From Rugosimonospora acidiphila (GTDB lineage Bacteria > Actinomycetota > Actinomycetes > Mycobacteriales > Micromonosporaceae), in NCBI RefSeq assembly GCF_039543385.1, contig NZ_BAABJQ010000043.1, forward strand, positions 1 to 59,107: a DNA stretch of 59,107 nucleotides, written 5' to 3'. A program made the position numbers and the translations under genes. Of this stretch, positions 1-7,206 are shown piece after piece (the stretch's first letter is position 1; each line of letters begins with the position of its first letter). The notes below the pieces were generated by a model that saw nothing but the letters and a program-made list of their open reading frames with translations, made no database searches and was not told where the DNA came from.

Positions 1-126
1 TCCGCGCCGGCGTCGGTGAGCGCATCCGCGCCGGCGTCGGTGAGCGCATCCGCGCCGGCGTCGGTGAGCGCATCCGCGCCGGCGTCGGTGAGCGCATCCG
101 CGCCGGCGTCGGTGAGCGCATCCGCG
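1..126. repeat. 24-bp in-frame tandem repeat, at least five copies
   Basis: Five identical 24-bp units fill bases 1-120 and a sixth, diverged unit covers 121-144. On the minus strand each unit encodes DALTDAGA. Because 24 is a multiple of three, copy-number change keeps frame. The array continues past the left edge, so total copy number is unknown. Confidence 0.95.
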
Positions 127-803
127 CTGGCGTCGGTGAGCAGAGCCTCCCCGGCGTCCGCGGCGCCGGTGGTCAACGCGTCGGTGGCGGCCGGTTTCAG
201 GGCCGCCGGCAGCGCCTTGTCTCCGAGCAGCTTGGCGAAGTTACCCAACTCCGCGGTGAACTTCTTGCTGAGCAGCTTGCCCACCAGGTCTCTGGCCGCC
301 GCCTTGATGCCGGCCTCGCAGGTCGCCTCCGCCGCGGGCGCGGCGATGGTGGACAGGCCGAAGGTGAGCCACGCGGTGGCCAGGATCGAGAAGATGGCGT
401 CGGCGAGCATGTACAGGTTGACCGCCGCCATGAACTTCGTCATCTCGATCTCGAGGCCGGCGCTGCGCACCAGATCCCGCATCTCGCCCAGTGATTGCAC
501 GGTGTTGTTGACCTGGTTGACGTACTCGGCGTACGTCTGCCCGTAGTCGGCCGCCGAGCCGCCACTCCACGCCTCCGCAATGGGTTGCGACAGCGAGGAG
601 AGGCGGCCACAGTGCTCGTCCAGCACTTGCATCGCATGGCCGTACGCGTCGGCCAGGTCGTACATCCCGAGCTCCTTGGCGTGCGGGATGTCGATCAGCC
701 AGCCCAACACGCGTCCGAACACGCCGGGCACGTACGACTCGAACTCGCGGAACCATTCAAGGATCGGGTCGAGTACGTCGTCGACGACAGCGCCGGCGGG
801 CAC
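1..803 (-). CDS. WXG100-like N-terminal domain protein (probable type VII secretion substrate or polymorphic toxin), 3' end beyond window
   Basis: The GTG at 803 follows AAAGGAGG by four bases, which fixes the start. About 267 residues are visible and the frame is open to the left edge. Residues 1-130 look helical and contain the WXG signature in AEAWSGGSAADYG, as in the N-terminal trafficking domains of actinobacterial type VII substrates and polymorphic toxins. A hydrophobic Ala-rich helical stretch follows (around FSILATAWLTFGLSTIAAPA). The visible end is a tandem 8-residue repeat, DALTDAGA, at least five exact copies encoded by a 24-bp DNA repeat. Such repeats often link the trafficking part to a C-terminal effector, which lies outside the window. 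The small WXG-like gene 35 bases upstream is probably its partner. Effector activity cannot be judged. Confidence 0.75.
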   Translation of the reverse strand, partial: MPAGAVVDDVLDPILEWFREFESYVPGVFGRVLGWLIDIPHAKELGMYDLADAYGHAMQVLDEHCGRLSSLSQPIAEAWSGGSAADYGQTYAEYVNQVNNTVQSLGEMRDLVRSAGLEIEMTKFMAAVNLYMLADAIFSILATAWLTFGLSTIAAPAAEATCEAGIKAAARDLVGKLLSKKFTAELGNFAKLLGDKALPAALKPAATDALTTGAADAGEALLTDASADALTDAGADALTDAGADALTDAGADALTDAGADALTDAGA

Positions 804-838
804 CTAGCCTCCTTTCGTCAGCCGGTGTTCGATGCGCC

Positions 839-1201
839 TCAGGCGGACATCGTCTGCTTGATGAGGTTTCCGCCGTCGACGTCGGTGATGCTGAACTTCA
901 GCATGGCCTGGACGACGGTGCTGCCGATTCGGGACAGTGACGGGCCGCTGTCGACGAGGCACTGCTTGACCGCCTCGTTGGCGGGCGTCCCGCTGCCGGC
1001 CGTGGGCTTCAGGTAGTTGGACTCGAAGGCCCTGGCGCACTCGTCGCCGTCGCCCCACGGCCGCTGCTGCTCGATCCGCTCGATCGCGTCCCGCAGGGCG
1101 CGCACGACCTCGGCGAGGTCGTCGCCCTCGGACTTCACCCGCAGCGCGGCGTCGATGGCGGCGTCCGGCCCGCCGTTGCCGACAGACAGGTAGGAGCTCA
1201 T
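839..1201 (-). CDS. WXG100/ESX-like small protein
   Basis: A 120-residue protein starting MSSYLSVGNGG. The core contains PWGDGDECARAFESNY, close to the W-G-(x)D...F...Y turn of actinobacterial ESX/WXG100-like proteins, flanked by predicted helices (residues about 15-45 and 75-105). It lies 35 bases upstream of the larger WXG-domain gene on the same strand, so the two probably form a secreted pair. No signal peptide is visible, as expected for type VII substrates. The start is chosen on coding quality; a longer frame up to 1426 exists but its extra N-terminus looks like non-coding Arg/Trp-rich translation. No secretion apparatus genes are seen in the window. Confidence 0.7.
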   Translation of the reverse strand: MSSYLSVGNGGPDAAIDAALRVKSEGDDLAEVVRALRDAIERIEQQRPWGDGDECARAFESNYLKPTAGSGTPANEAVKQCLVDSGPSLSRIGSTVVQAMLKFSITDVDGGNLIKQTMSA

Positions 1202-1507
1202 TGCCGCACCATCCGGTCGGCGGCCGCGAGCCGGCGGCGCGATGGGTGGTGCGTTCTGACGCCGGGCCGGCCACCCCGACTGTCCATTGAGGACGGTGAT
1301 GAGGTCCGCAGCGGCCGACGGGCCGGAATGACAACGCCAGGAACACCCGCGCTGGGAAACAGATAGCGACGCAAGCCAGCACCACCAAGCTGTTCGCCGG
1401 GCGGGACCGGCGCGAGCGGGACTCACGCGGGGTGCGTGGTCGACGGCGCCAGCGCGGTCCGCGCCCTATTCGGAATGTGCGATTTAGTCAGTACGTGCGC
1501 CGTCGGA

Positions 1508-1699
1508 TCACGCGTCCGGCCAGGCGGGCACCGGCCGGCGGTCCGAGCGGGCGCCGGCACGGCTGGCGCCCGGGAGCGCTACCCGACGCCGGGCCGCGGG
1601 GTGCGTCCGCGGCTGGGCACGTGCCGCGGTGGTCGACGCGACGGCCGCCACCACACCCACGGCAACCGCGAGTATCGAGCTCGCCAACCCCAGGGACAT
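1508..1699 (-). CDS. Small hypothetical protein with N-terminal hydrophobic helix
   Basis: A 63-residue frame beginning MSLGLASSILAVAVGVVAAV, preceded by AAAAGGATTTGAG, an acceptable ribosome binding site. Residues 3-28 would form one membrane helix or a signal sequence with a possible A-R-A cleavage site; the rest is Arg/Pro/Ala-rich without a recognisable domain. It sits upstream of the WXG-like pair on the same strand. I do not recognise a family. Its low complexity means it may be an untranslated stretch. Confidence 0.35.
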   Translation of the reverse strand: MSLGLASSILAVAVGVVAAVASTTAARAQPRTHPAARRRVALPGASRAGARSDRRPVPAWPDA

Positions 1700-1835
1700 C
1701 TCAAATCCTTTTCGTGCCCGCGGATCCTCGGTGTCGGATCCAATTTCGATCACAACAGCCGGAATGCCGCTGCGCCATAGCCGGCAACGTTTCTCTACGA
1801 AAAAACCACGATGGCTTCGCGCCGCGAGACCCGGG

Positions 1836-2360
1836 TCAGCTGGCCGGTCCGGTGAGCTTGGCGATATCGGCAGCGTAGGCGGTCATCCAGTGCGGGTGCA
1901 GCCGGTAGAAGACCGTGTCGTTGTCCCAGTCGAAGGCGTCGTCGCCGTAGAAGTCCTTGAGGTACGCGAGCACGTCCGGCCAGTCTGCGGCCGGCTCGCC
2001 GCGCTCCGGGTTGAGAATCTCCACGGTGCCGTGGGCGAACACGCCCAACTCGTCGCCGCGCAGGTGAGCGACGCTGGCGGAGGGGCGGGCGGCGAGGTGG
2101 CGGGCCTTGGCGGCGCCGCGCGCCGTGCCGAAGTGCCACTCGCCGTGCAGGAAGTGCCCGTCCACGCCGCTGATCCGCGGCTCCCCCTTCGCGGTCACGG
2201 TGGAGAGGGTGAGCGTGCACATGCCGGTCAGTACCTGGGTGAGCCGCTCCGCGCGCAGGGTGCGCCCGGTCATGATCGAGCGGAGGTGGGCGGTGGAGCG
2301 GGACAGGGAGGCGTCGAGCAGGATCTGGAGCCGATTCAGTTCCGCTGCCGTTTCACGCAT
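1836..2360 (-). CDS. Pyridoxamine 5'-phosphate oxidase family protein (FMN/F420-type split barrel)
   Basis: A 174-residue protein. After an N-terminal helix (residues 1-40) the split-barrel pattern follows: CTLTLSTVTAKGEPRISGVDG, then HFGTARGAAKARHLAARP, typical of PPOX-fold flavin- or F420-dependent oxidoreductases and heme/flavin binding relatives. The C-terminus (YRLHPHWMTAYAADIAKL) resembles stand-alone actinobacterial PPOX-fold proteins of unknown substrate. The ATG at 2360 lies six bases after TACGGT, a leaderless arrangement, which supports this start over the longer frame to 2567. It diverges from the DGPF/ECF42 pair. Substrate and cofactor are not deducible. Confidence 0.75.
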   Translation of the reverse strand: MRETAAELNRLQILLDASLSRSTAHLRSIMTGRTLRAERLTQVLTGMCTLTLSTVTAKGEPRISGVDGHFLHGEWHFGTARGAAKARHLAARPSASVAHLRGDELGVFAHGTVEILNPERGEPAADWPDVLAYLKDFYGDDAFDWDNDTVFYRLHPHWMTAYAADIAKLTGPAS

Positions 2361-2366
2361 CGACCC

Positions 2367-2372
2367 ACCGTA
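2367..2372 (-). promoter_or_regulatory. -10 box of a leaderless PPOX-family transcript
   Basis: TACGGT followed by six bases and then the ATG at 2360. The TSS would coincide with the start codon. Confidence 0.5.
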
Positions 2373-2594
2373 GTCAGACCGGCACGAGCGAGCCAGCGGC
2401 TGCCTTATTCGAGTTCCGAGCCGCTCGCGGATCACGTCTCTCACCAGGGGAAACTCGTCGCTACCGGTCCGAAGAGGGGGTGCTAGCCTCGATCGACGCG
2501 CGCTCACCGAGGCACCCGGTGTCCGCGATGGGTTGATCGCCGGCGACGGCTGGGGGCGTCGGTCCAAAAAATTATCCGGCTCGTAGGTTCGCCG

Positions 2595-2621
2595 TGTCGA
2601 TCCGCGGCCGTCCCGTTCGAC
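2595..2621 (+). promoter_or_regulatory. Putative ECF42-dependent promoter
   Basis: TGTCGA at 2595-2600, a 17-base spacer, then CGAC at 2618-2621. This matches the bipartite motif reported for ECF42 sigma factors (-35 TGTCGA, -10 CGA/TC, as I recall it). It lies 45 bases before the DGPF start and implies autoregulation by the downstream sigma factor. Confidence 0.65.
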
Positions 2622-2666
2622 CTGGGGGTGAAGGTCCCGAGGCGACCGGCGAGAGGGAGACAGAAG

Positions 2667-3086
2667 ATGGCGAAGTACATGTTGATCATGCGTGGGACGG
2701 ACGAATCCATGAAGGAGATGATGGAGACGCCGTTCGAGCAGATGCTTGAGACGGTGGGTCGTTTCAATGAGGAGTTGATCCGGGCCGGCGTGCTCGTGGC
2801 CGCCGAGGGCCTGGACGACCCGGCCCAGGGTGTGGTGGTCGACTTCAGCGGCGAGACGCCGGTGGTCACCGACGGCCCGTACGGCGAGACGAAGGAGCTG
2901 TTCGGCGGCTTCTACGTGATCGACGTGGCCTCGAAGGAGGAGGCGATCGAGTGGGCCCGGCGACTCCCGGCGGTTTCCGGCACGAAATGCGAGGTCCGCC
3001 GCGTTCCGAGCATCGACGAATTCCCTCAGGACAACGAGTGGATCATCAAGGAGCGGGCGTGGCGCGAGCGGACCGGCCAGCTCTGA
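2667..3086 (+). CDS. DGPF/YCII-related domain protein
   Basis: A 139-residue protein starting MAKYMLIMRG after the purine-rich AGAGGGAGACAGAAG. It has the YCII-related (DGPF) fold with VVTDGPYGETKELFGGFYVI, where DGPY replaces the usual DGPF, and a C-terminal EVRRV strand. YCII-type proteins form dimeric ferredoxin-like barrels. DGPF proteins are encoded beside ECF42 sigma factors and are their usual targets; their biochemical role is unresolved. The sigma gene starts inside its 3' end (28-base overlap), so the two are translationally coupled. It is transcribed from the ECF42-like promoter at 2595-2621. Confidence 0.88.
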   Translation: MAKYMLIMRGTDESMKEMMETPFEQMLETVGRFNEELIRAGVLVAAEGLDDPAQGVVVDFSGETPVVTDGPYGETKELFGGFYVIDVASKEEAIEWARRLPAVSGTKCEVRRVPSIDEFPQDNEWIIKERAWRERTGQL

Positions 3087-4390
3087 CCCACAAGGCCGAG
3101 GACGGCCCGCCGAGCACGGAGCCGGCGCGGCGGGCCGTCGAGGCGGTCTGGCGGATCGAGTCCGCCCGGATCATCGGCGCCCTGGCCCGCTACACCGGGG
3201 ACTTCGCGCTCGCCGAGGACGTCGCGCAGGAGGCGGTTGCGGAGGCGCTCGTCGCCTGGTCGCGTGACGGCGCGCCGACGAACCCGGTGGGTTGGCTGCT
3301 CACGAGTGCGCGGCGACGCGCCATCGACAGCTTCCGCCGCCGGTCGGCGCTCAACGAGCGGTACTCGATGCTCGCCGGTCAGCTCGCCGAGGGCGAGGCG
3401 AGTTCGGGCGCGGCGGCCCCGCCGGACCGGACGGACGACCCGCCATGGGACCCCGACCGGGTCGACGATGACATCGTCGCGCTGATGTTCGTGGCCTGCC
3501 ACCCGGTGCTCTCACCCGAGGCCCGCGTGGCGCTGACTCTGCGCGTGGTCGGCGGCCTGTCGAGCGAGGAGATCGCCCGGGCGTTCCTCGTGCCGGTGCC
3601 GACGGTTCAGGCACGGATCTCGCGGGCGAAGAAGACTATCGCCGCCGCGGGCGTGCCGTTCGAGCTGCCACCGATCGAGAGGCGGCGCGAGCGGCTCGGC
3701 GGGGTGTGCAGCGCGCTCTACGTGATCTTCACGGAGGGCTCGACCGCGACGACCGGTGACTTACTGCTGCGCCCCGACCTCGCGTACGAGGCGATCCGAC
3801 TGGCCCGGATGCTGGCCGCGCTGCTGCCCGAGGAGCCCGAGGTGCATGGGCTGCTTGCCCTGTTCGAGCTCACCGCCGCACGGTTTCCGGCCCGCACCGG
3901 GCCCGATGGCGAGCCGGTGCTCCTGGAGGACCAGGACCGTCGCCTATGGGACCGGTCGGCGATCCGCCGCGGGCTGGGCGCGCTCGGCCGGGCAACGACG
4001 GTCGGGCACGGGCTCGGGCCGTACGGGCTGCAGGCCGCGATTGCCGCCTGCCACGCGACGGCGTCCTCGGTGCCGGAGACCGACTGGGAGCGCGTCGTGA
4101 TCCTCTACGAGGCGCTCGGGCGCGTGGCCCCCTCGCCCGTCGTCGAACTCAACCGGGCCGTGGCCGTCGCGATGGCGAACGGACCGGACAAGGCACTGGC
4201 CATTGTGGACGAACTGGTCGCCTCCGATCGGCTGTCGGGCTCGCACCTGCTGCCAACGGTGCGCGGCGAACTGCTCAGCCGGCTGGGCCGGACCGCCGAG
4301 GCCCGGGGTGAACTGGAACTCGCCGCCCGACTGTGCCGCAACGCCCGGGAGCGGTCGGTGTTGCTGCGCAAGGCGGCCGCGCTGGTGTGA
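3059..4390 (+). CDS. ECF RNA polymerase sigma factor, ECF42 group, with C-terminal TPR-like (DUF6596) extension
   Basis: A 443-residue sigma factor. Region 2 covers residues about 15-85 (VWRIESARIIGALARYTGDF, AEDVAQEAVAEAL, NPVGWLLTSARRRAIDSFRR); region 4 lies at about 140-195 (EARVALTLRVVGGLSSEEIA, VPVPTVQARISRAKKTI). The remaining roughly 240 residues form the helical DUF6596/TPR-like extension that marks ECF42. The GTG at 3059 is chosen because AAGGAG lies at 3048-3053. No anti-sigma gene is adjacent; in ECF42 the C-terminal extension itself is thought to control activity. It probably activates its own promoter at 2595-2621. Confidence 0.88.
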   Translation: MARADRPALTHKAEDGPPSTEPARRAVEAVWRIESARIIGALARYTGDFALAEDVAQEAVAEALVAWSRDGAPTNPVGWLLTSARRRAIDSFRRRSALNERYSMLAGQLAEGEASSGAAAPPDRTDDPPWDPDRVDDDIVALMFVACHPVLSPEARVALTLRVVGGLSSEEIARAFLVPVPTVQARISRAKKTIAAAGVPFELPPIERRRERLGGVCSALYVIFTEGSTATTGDLLLRPDLAYEAIRLARMLAALLPEEPEVHGLLALFELTAARFPARTGPDGEPVLLEDQDRRLWDRSAIRRGLGALGRATTVGHGLGPYGLQAAIAACHATASSVPETDWERVVILYEALGRVAPSPVVELNRAVAVAMANGPDKALAIVDELVASDRLSGSHLLPTVRGELLSRLGRTAEARGELELAARLCRNARERSVLLRKAAALV

Positions 4391-4428
4391 GGGCCCGCCC
4401 GCCTCCCCGGGCGGCGGTCGCACGACGC

Positions 4429-4454
4429 GGGGCCGCGGTTCGCGCCGTGGCCCC
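4429..4454. terminator. Bidirectional terminator between sigma factor and SRPBCC gene
   Basis: GGGGCCGCGG (4429-4438) pairs with CCGTGGCCCC (4445-4454), one G-U pair, six-base loop. It sits between two convergent genes. Confidence 0.6.
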
Positions 4455-4477
4455 ACGTGCGTCTGCTTGCCGCCCCG

Positions 4478-4936
4478 TTACGCGGGGCGCCCGGTGCCGC
4501 CCTCGAGCACTGCCTTGATCCCCCGGGCCAGACCCCGGTGCGCATACTGCGCCTGGCGGAATCCGTACGGGAACAGCAGGTACGGCGACTCGAAGGTGAT
4601 CTCGACGTGGAGGTGCACCTCACCGTCGCCGTCCTCGCGCAGCCGAGTGTGGTTGCGCAGGGTGGTGGCGGGGCGCTGCCGCGCCACGGTGACCACCTCG
4701 TCCTCGGTCACCGACAGCACGTCGGCCTGGTACGTGATGTGGAAGCGCAGCGGACCCAGCGCGAGCCGGGAGGTGATCGCCGTGCGGCGCAGGGCGCCCG
4801 GTGGCGGCGGGAGCTCCCGCGCCTGGACGGCCAGCGGATGCACGGCCGCGATCCGGGGCACGTCGGCCATCAGCGCCACGGCCTCATCGAGCCGGCACCG
4901 CGCGCGGACGTCATAGCTGAAGCCACCCCGTCTCAT
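4478..4936 (-). CDS. SRPBCC (START/polyketide cyclase-like) family protein
   Basis: A 152-residue protein from MRRGGFSYDVRARC. It fits the helix-grip SRPBCC fold: an opening strand, a helix (RLDEAVALMADVPRIAAVHP), a central beta sheet (FHITYQADVLSVTEDEVVTV) and a long C-terminal helix (YAHRGLARGIKAVLEGG). Such proteins bind hydrophobic ligands or act as cyclases/dehydratases; no catalytic residue set points to one reaction. The ATG at 4936 is seven bases downstream of TAGAGT, a leaderless layout, favouring this start. It is convergent with the sigma gene and seems independent of both neighbours. Confidence 0.7.
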   Translation of the reverse strand: MRRGGFSYDVRARCRLDEAVALMADVPRIAAVHPLAVQARELPPPPGALRRTAITSRLALGPLRFHITYQADVLSVTEDEVVTVARQRPATTLRNHTRLREDGDGEVHLHVEITFESPYLLFPYGFRQAQYAHRGLARGIKAVLEGGTGRPA

Positions 4937-4943
4937 GGACGCC

Positions 4944-4949
4944 ACTCTA
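4944..4949 (-). promoter_or_regulatory. -10 box of a leaderless SRPBCC transcript
   Basis: TAGAGT, seven bases, then ATG at 4936. Confidence 0.5.
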
Positions 4950-4992
4950 TGATGCCGGCCGCTCCGGCGGAACGCCGTGAACCCATCGCCGT

Positions 4993-5024
4993 TCCGGCCG
5001 GCCACCCAAGGGCGGCCGGCCGGA
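4993..5024. terminator. Terminator downstream of the beta-helix operon
   Basis: A perfect 11-bp stem: TCCGGCCGGCC (4993-5003) with GGCCGGCCGGA (5014-5024). It follows the stop at 5068 of the minus-strand operon by 44 bases. No T-tract, as is usual in high-GC actinomycetes. Confidence 0.65.
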
Positions 5025-5067
5025 CCCCATCTGGCCGGAGTCGCGATCGGGCCGGACCCGGCCAGAG

Positions 5068-7158
5068 TCAGCCGAGCGTCTGGTACCCGAACTGGACCTC
5101 AAGGTCGCTCGCGCCCGTGGCGCCCGCGACCCGTACCTGCAGCCGTTTCGCGCCGGACGCACCGTCCACTGCGGACGGCGCGGACACCTTGGTGGTCTGC
5201 AGCGTCGAGGTCGCGGAAAGCGCGCCGGCGCCCGTGCCGCCCGCGACCAGCTCCACCGTGCAGGTGCCGGCGCCCAGCTTGCGGGTCACCCGGGTCACCT
5301 GGATCCGCTGGCCGTCCAGGTAGAGCATGCTCGGGAAGTCGTAGCCGCCGTCGGCGATCGCGCCGGCCACGCTCGCCGTGAGCCACCCGTCGACCTGGTC
5401 GACGCCCTTGTTGCCGGCGAAGCGGGTCTGCGCGGTCGCGGTGCCGAGAATCTCGTACGGGCCGACGGTGTTGCCGTCCAGGTCGTTGTCGGCCACCAAC
5501 ACGTCCGAGGCGGCGCTGACCACCCCGTAGTCCTGGCGGTTGACCCCGTCGGCGAGTGAGCCGATCGCATTGCCCACCACGACTACACGCGAGGCGCTCT
5601 CGCGGATGTTGATGCCCGCACCGTTGCGAAACGCCGTGCCGGCACCCGCGTAGACGTGCGCGAACGCCACTTCGGGCAGGTCGAACTGAGTGTCGTTGAC
5701 GACCGTGATACCCCACTTGCCGTTGGCCTCCGTGGTGCCGGCGACCCCCTGGATCGAGATTCGGTCGTCGGTCTCCCATCCGTGGGCGGCGGCGGTGGTC
5801 AGGCGTACCTTCCCGTCCGGGTTCGCGGCCGCGTTCGTGATGGTCCGCGCGAACGCCGCGTTGGCGGTGCGGCCGTTGTTGCCGATCAGGCACCCGGTGA
5901 CGGTCACCCGGGTGGAGCCGATGTCGATGCCGTTGCGGCCGGTGCCCCGGATGATGGAGTTGCTGATCGTGGCACTGCCGGTGAAGCCGGGGTTGATCCG
6001 GATGTCGTCCTGCTCGCCGTCGCAGGAGATGTAGGTGTTGGTGATCTGCATCTGCGCCCCGGCGTCGAGCAGCACCGGGGTGCCCTTGCCGTTTTCGAAC
6101 CCGCCGCCCTCGAAGTACACGAACTTGGGCATGGTCTGGCCGGTGGTGTTGCGCATCCAGAGTCCGTTGCGCCCGAACAGGATCGCCGTCGCGATGAACT
6201 TGGTGGAGCCGCCGAGCCCGTCGATGACGACGTTGTCGGTGTTGTCGTGGCCGGAGCCGGCGGAAATGGCGCACTGCACGAACTCGATCGGGTCGGCGCG
6301 GGTGGTGTCGCCAACCCCGTTGAACAGGATGACCTGCTGGCCGGTGAACCCGTTCCAGACGCAGTCGCGGAACCGGAACGTGTTGCAGGCGCGCAGGGCG
6401 ATCCCGTTGTACCCGTCGCGGAACCGGACGTTGCTGAAGTCCACCATGTAGTTGCCGGTGGTGCCGTTGGCCTCGGTGCGGATCAAGAAGCCACCGGTCA
6501 GATTCTCGCCGCGCATCGCCAGGTCGCGGAAGCCACCGCCGTGCACCCCGGCGAGCACGAACCCGTCACCGGTCCCGGTGGCCACCAGGTACTGGGTGGC
6601 GTAGTTGAGGTCGTCGGTGTGCCCGGCGCCCTGGAACACGATCGGCACGCTGGCCACCCGCACGGTGCTGGCGATCCGGACGATGCCCGGGCCGGCCTCG
6701 ATGACCCCACCCTCGGGCAGGGCCGCGATCGCCGCCCGTACCTTCGGGCCGTCGTCGCCGTCGCCGAGTCCGGTCCAGCCGAACCAGGTGAGGTCGAGGT
6801 GTGCGGCGTAGGGGCGCTTCCACCGCCCGGTGGCCACGCCGGTGACGGCGAACACGGTACCGCCGTCGTCGGCCTCGGTGGCGTCCGCGTCCCAGTGCAG
6901 GGTCCCGCCGCCGCGCCCCGGGGTCTGCGCGGCGTACCCGAGCAGCTGGACCTGCTGGCCGTCGGCGGCTCCGGGAGTGGTGCGCAGGTCGGCCACGGTG
7001 GCGACGGTGGCCATGGCGGCGAGGTCTGCGGCCGACGCCGGCTTCGGCTTGGGCTTGGCCGGTGCGGCGGATGCCGGGCCGGTGGCCAGCAGGGCTCCGC
7101 CGGTGACCGCGCCGGCCAGGCCGGCCAGGGACGCGCGGCGGCTGATGGGTGTGTTCAT
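5068..7158 (-). CDS. Secreted right-handed beta-helix protein (pectate-lyase superfamily)
   Basis: A 696-residue exported protein. The start at 7158 follows AAAGGAG. The N-terminus has a Tat signal (SRRASLAGLAG, hydrophobic core, cleavage near PASAAPA). After a small beta domain (residues about 50-110) comes the pectate-lyase-superfamily entry motif DGDDGPKVRAAIAALPEGGV and then parallel beta-helix coils to about residue 560. A separate module at about 440-500 (VRLTTAAAHGWETDDRI, then ITVVNDTQFDL) resembles repeats seen in phage tail proteins. A beta-sandwich ends the protein. No lyase catalytic Arg/Asp set could be assigned, so lyase, hydrolase or binding are all possible. It is the last gene of the glycan operon, 48 bases after the permease. 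Confidence 0.8.
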   Translation of the reverse strand: MNTPISRRASLAGLAGAVTGGALLATGPASAAPAKPKPKPASAADLAAMATVATVADLRTTPGAADGQQVQLLGYAAQTPGRGGGTLHWDADATEADDGGTVFAVTGVATGRWKRPYAAHLDLTWFGWTGLGDGDDGPKVRAAIAALPEGGVIEAGPGIVRIASTVRVASVPIVFQGAGHTDDLNYATQYLVATGTGDGFVLAGVHGGGFRDLAMRGENLTGGFLIRTEANGTTGNYMVDFSNVRFRDGYNGIALRACNTFRFRDCVWNGFTGQQVILFNGVGDTTRADPIEFVQCAISAGSGHDNTDNVVIDGLGGSTKFIATAILFGRNGLWMRNTTGQTMPKFVYFEGGGFENGKGTPVLLDAGAQMQITNTYISCDGEQDDIRINPGFTGSATISNSIIRGTGRNGIDIGSTRVTVTGCLIGNNGRTANAAFARTITNAAANPDGKVRLTTAAAHGWETDDRISIQGVAGTTEANGKWGITVVNDTQFDLPEVAFAHVYAGAGTAFRNGAGINIRESASRVVVVGNAIGSLADGVNRQDYGVVSAASDVLVADNDLDGNTVGPYEILGTATAQTRFAGNKGVDQVDGWLTASVAGAIADGGYDFPSMLYLDGQRIQVTRVTRKLGAGTCTVELVAGGTGAGALSATSTLQTTKVSAPSAVDGASGAKRLQVRVAGATGASDLEVQFGYQTLG

Positions 7159-7206
7159 TCGTGCTCCTTTGTCGGCAGGAGAGCGGGAGAACAACCGAGA
7201 GTTCGT

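Larger units (their letters stand above)
2361..2666. other. Divergent intergenic region between PPOX and DGPF genes
   Basis: About 306 bases carrying the PPOX -10 box at the left and the ECF42-type promoter at 2595-2621. No RNA gene or convincing ORF is seen. Confidence 0.6.

Noticed and set aside
1..144. CRISPR-like array
   Set aside because: The 24-bp units are directly adjacent, with no spacers, and keep a reading frame.
16..546. Plus-strand frame of Ser/Ala/Pro repeats (176 residues)
   Set aside because: It is the antisense reading of the WXG-domain gene and its 24-bp repeat; the minus frame has the ribosome site, WXG motif and a normal composition.
839..1426. Longer version of the WXG-like protein starting at 1426
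   Set aside because: The extra 75 residues are Trp/Arg/Ala-rich without conserved pattern and the ATG at 1201 starts the ESX-like sequence.
4197..4920. Plus-strand frame overlapping the end of the sigma gene and SRPBCC gene
   Set aside because: Shadow frame; it crosses the terminator and has no coding features.
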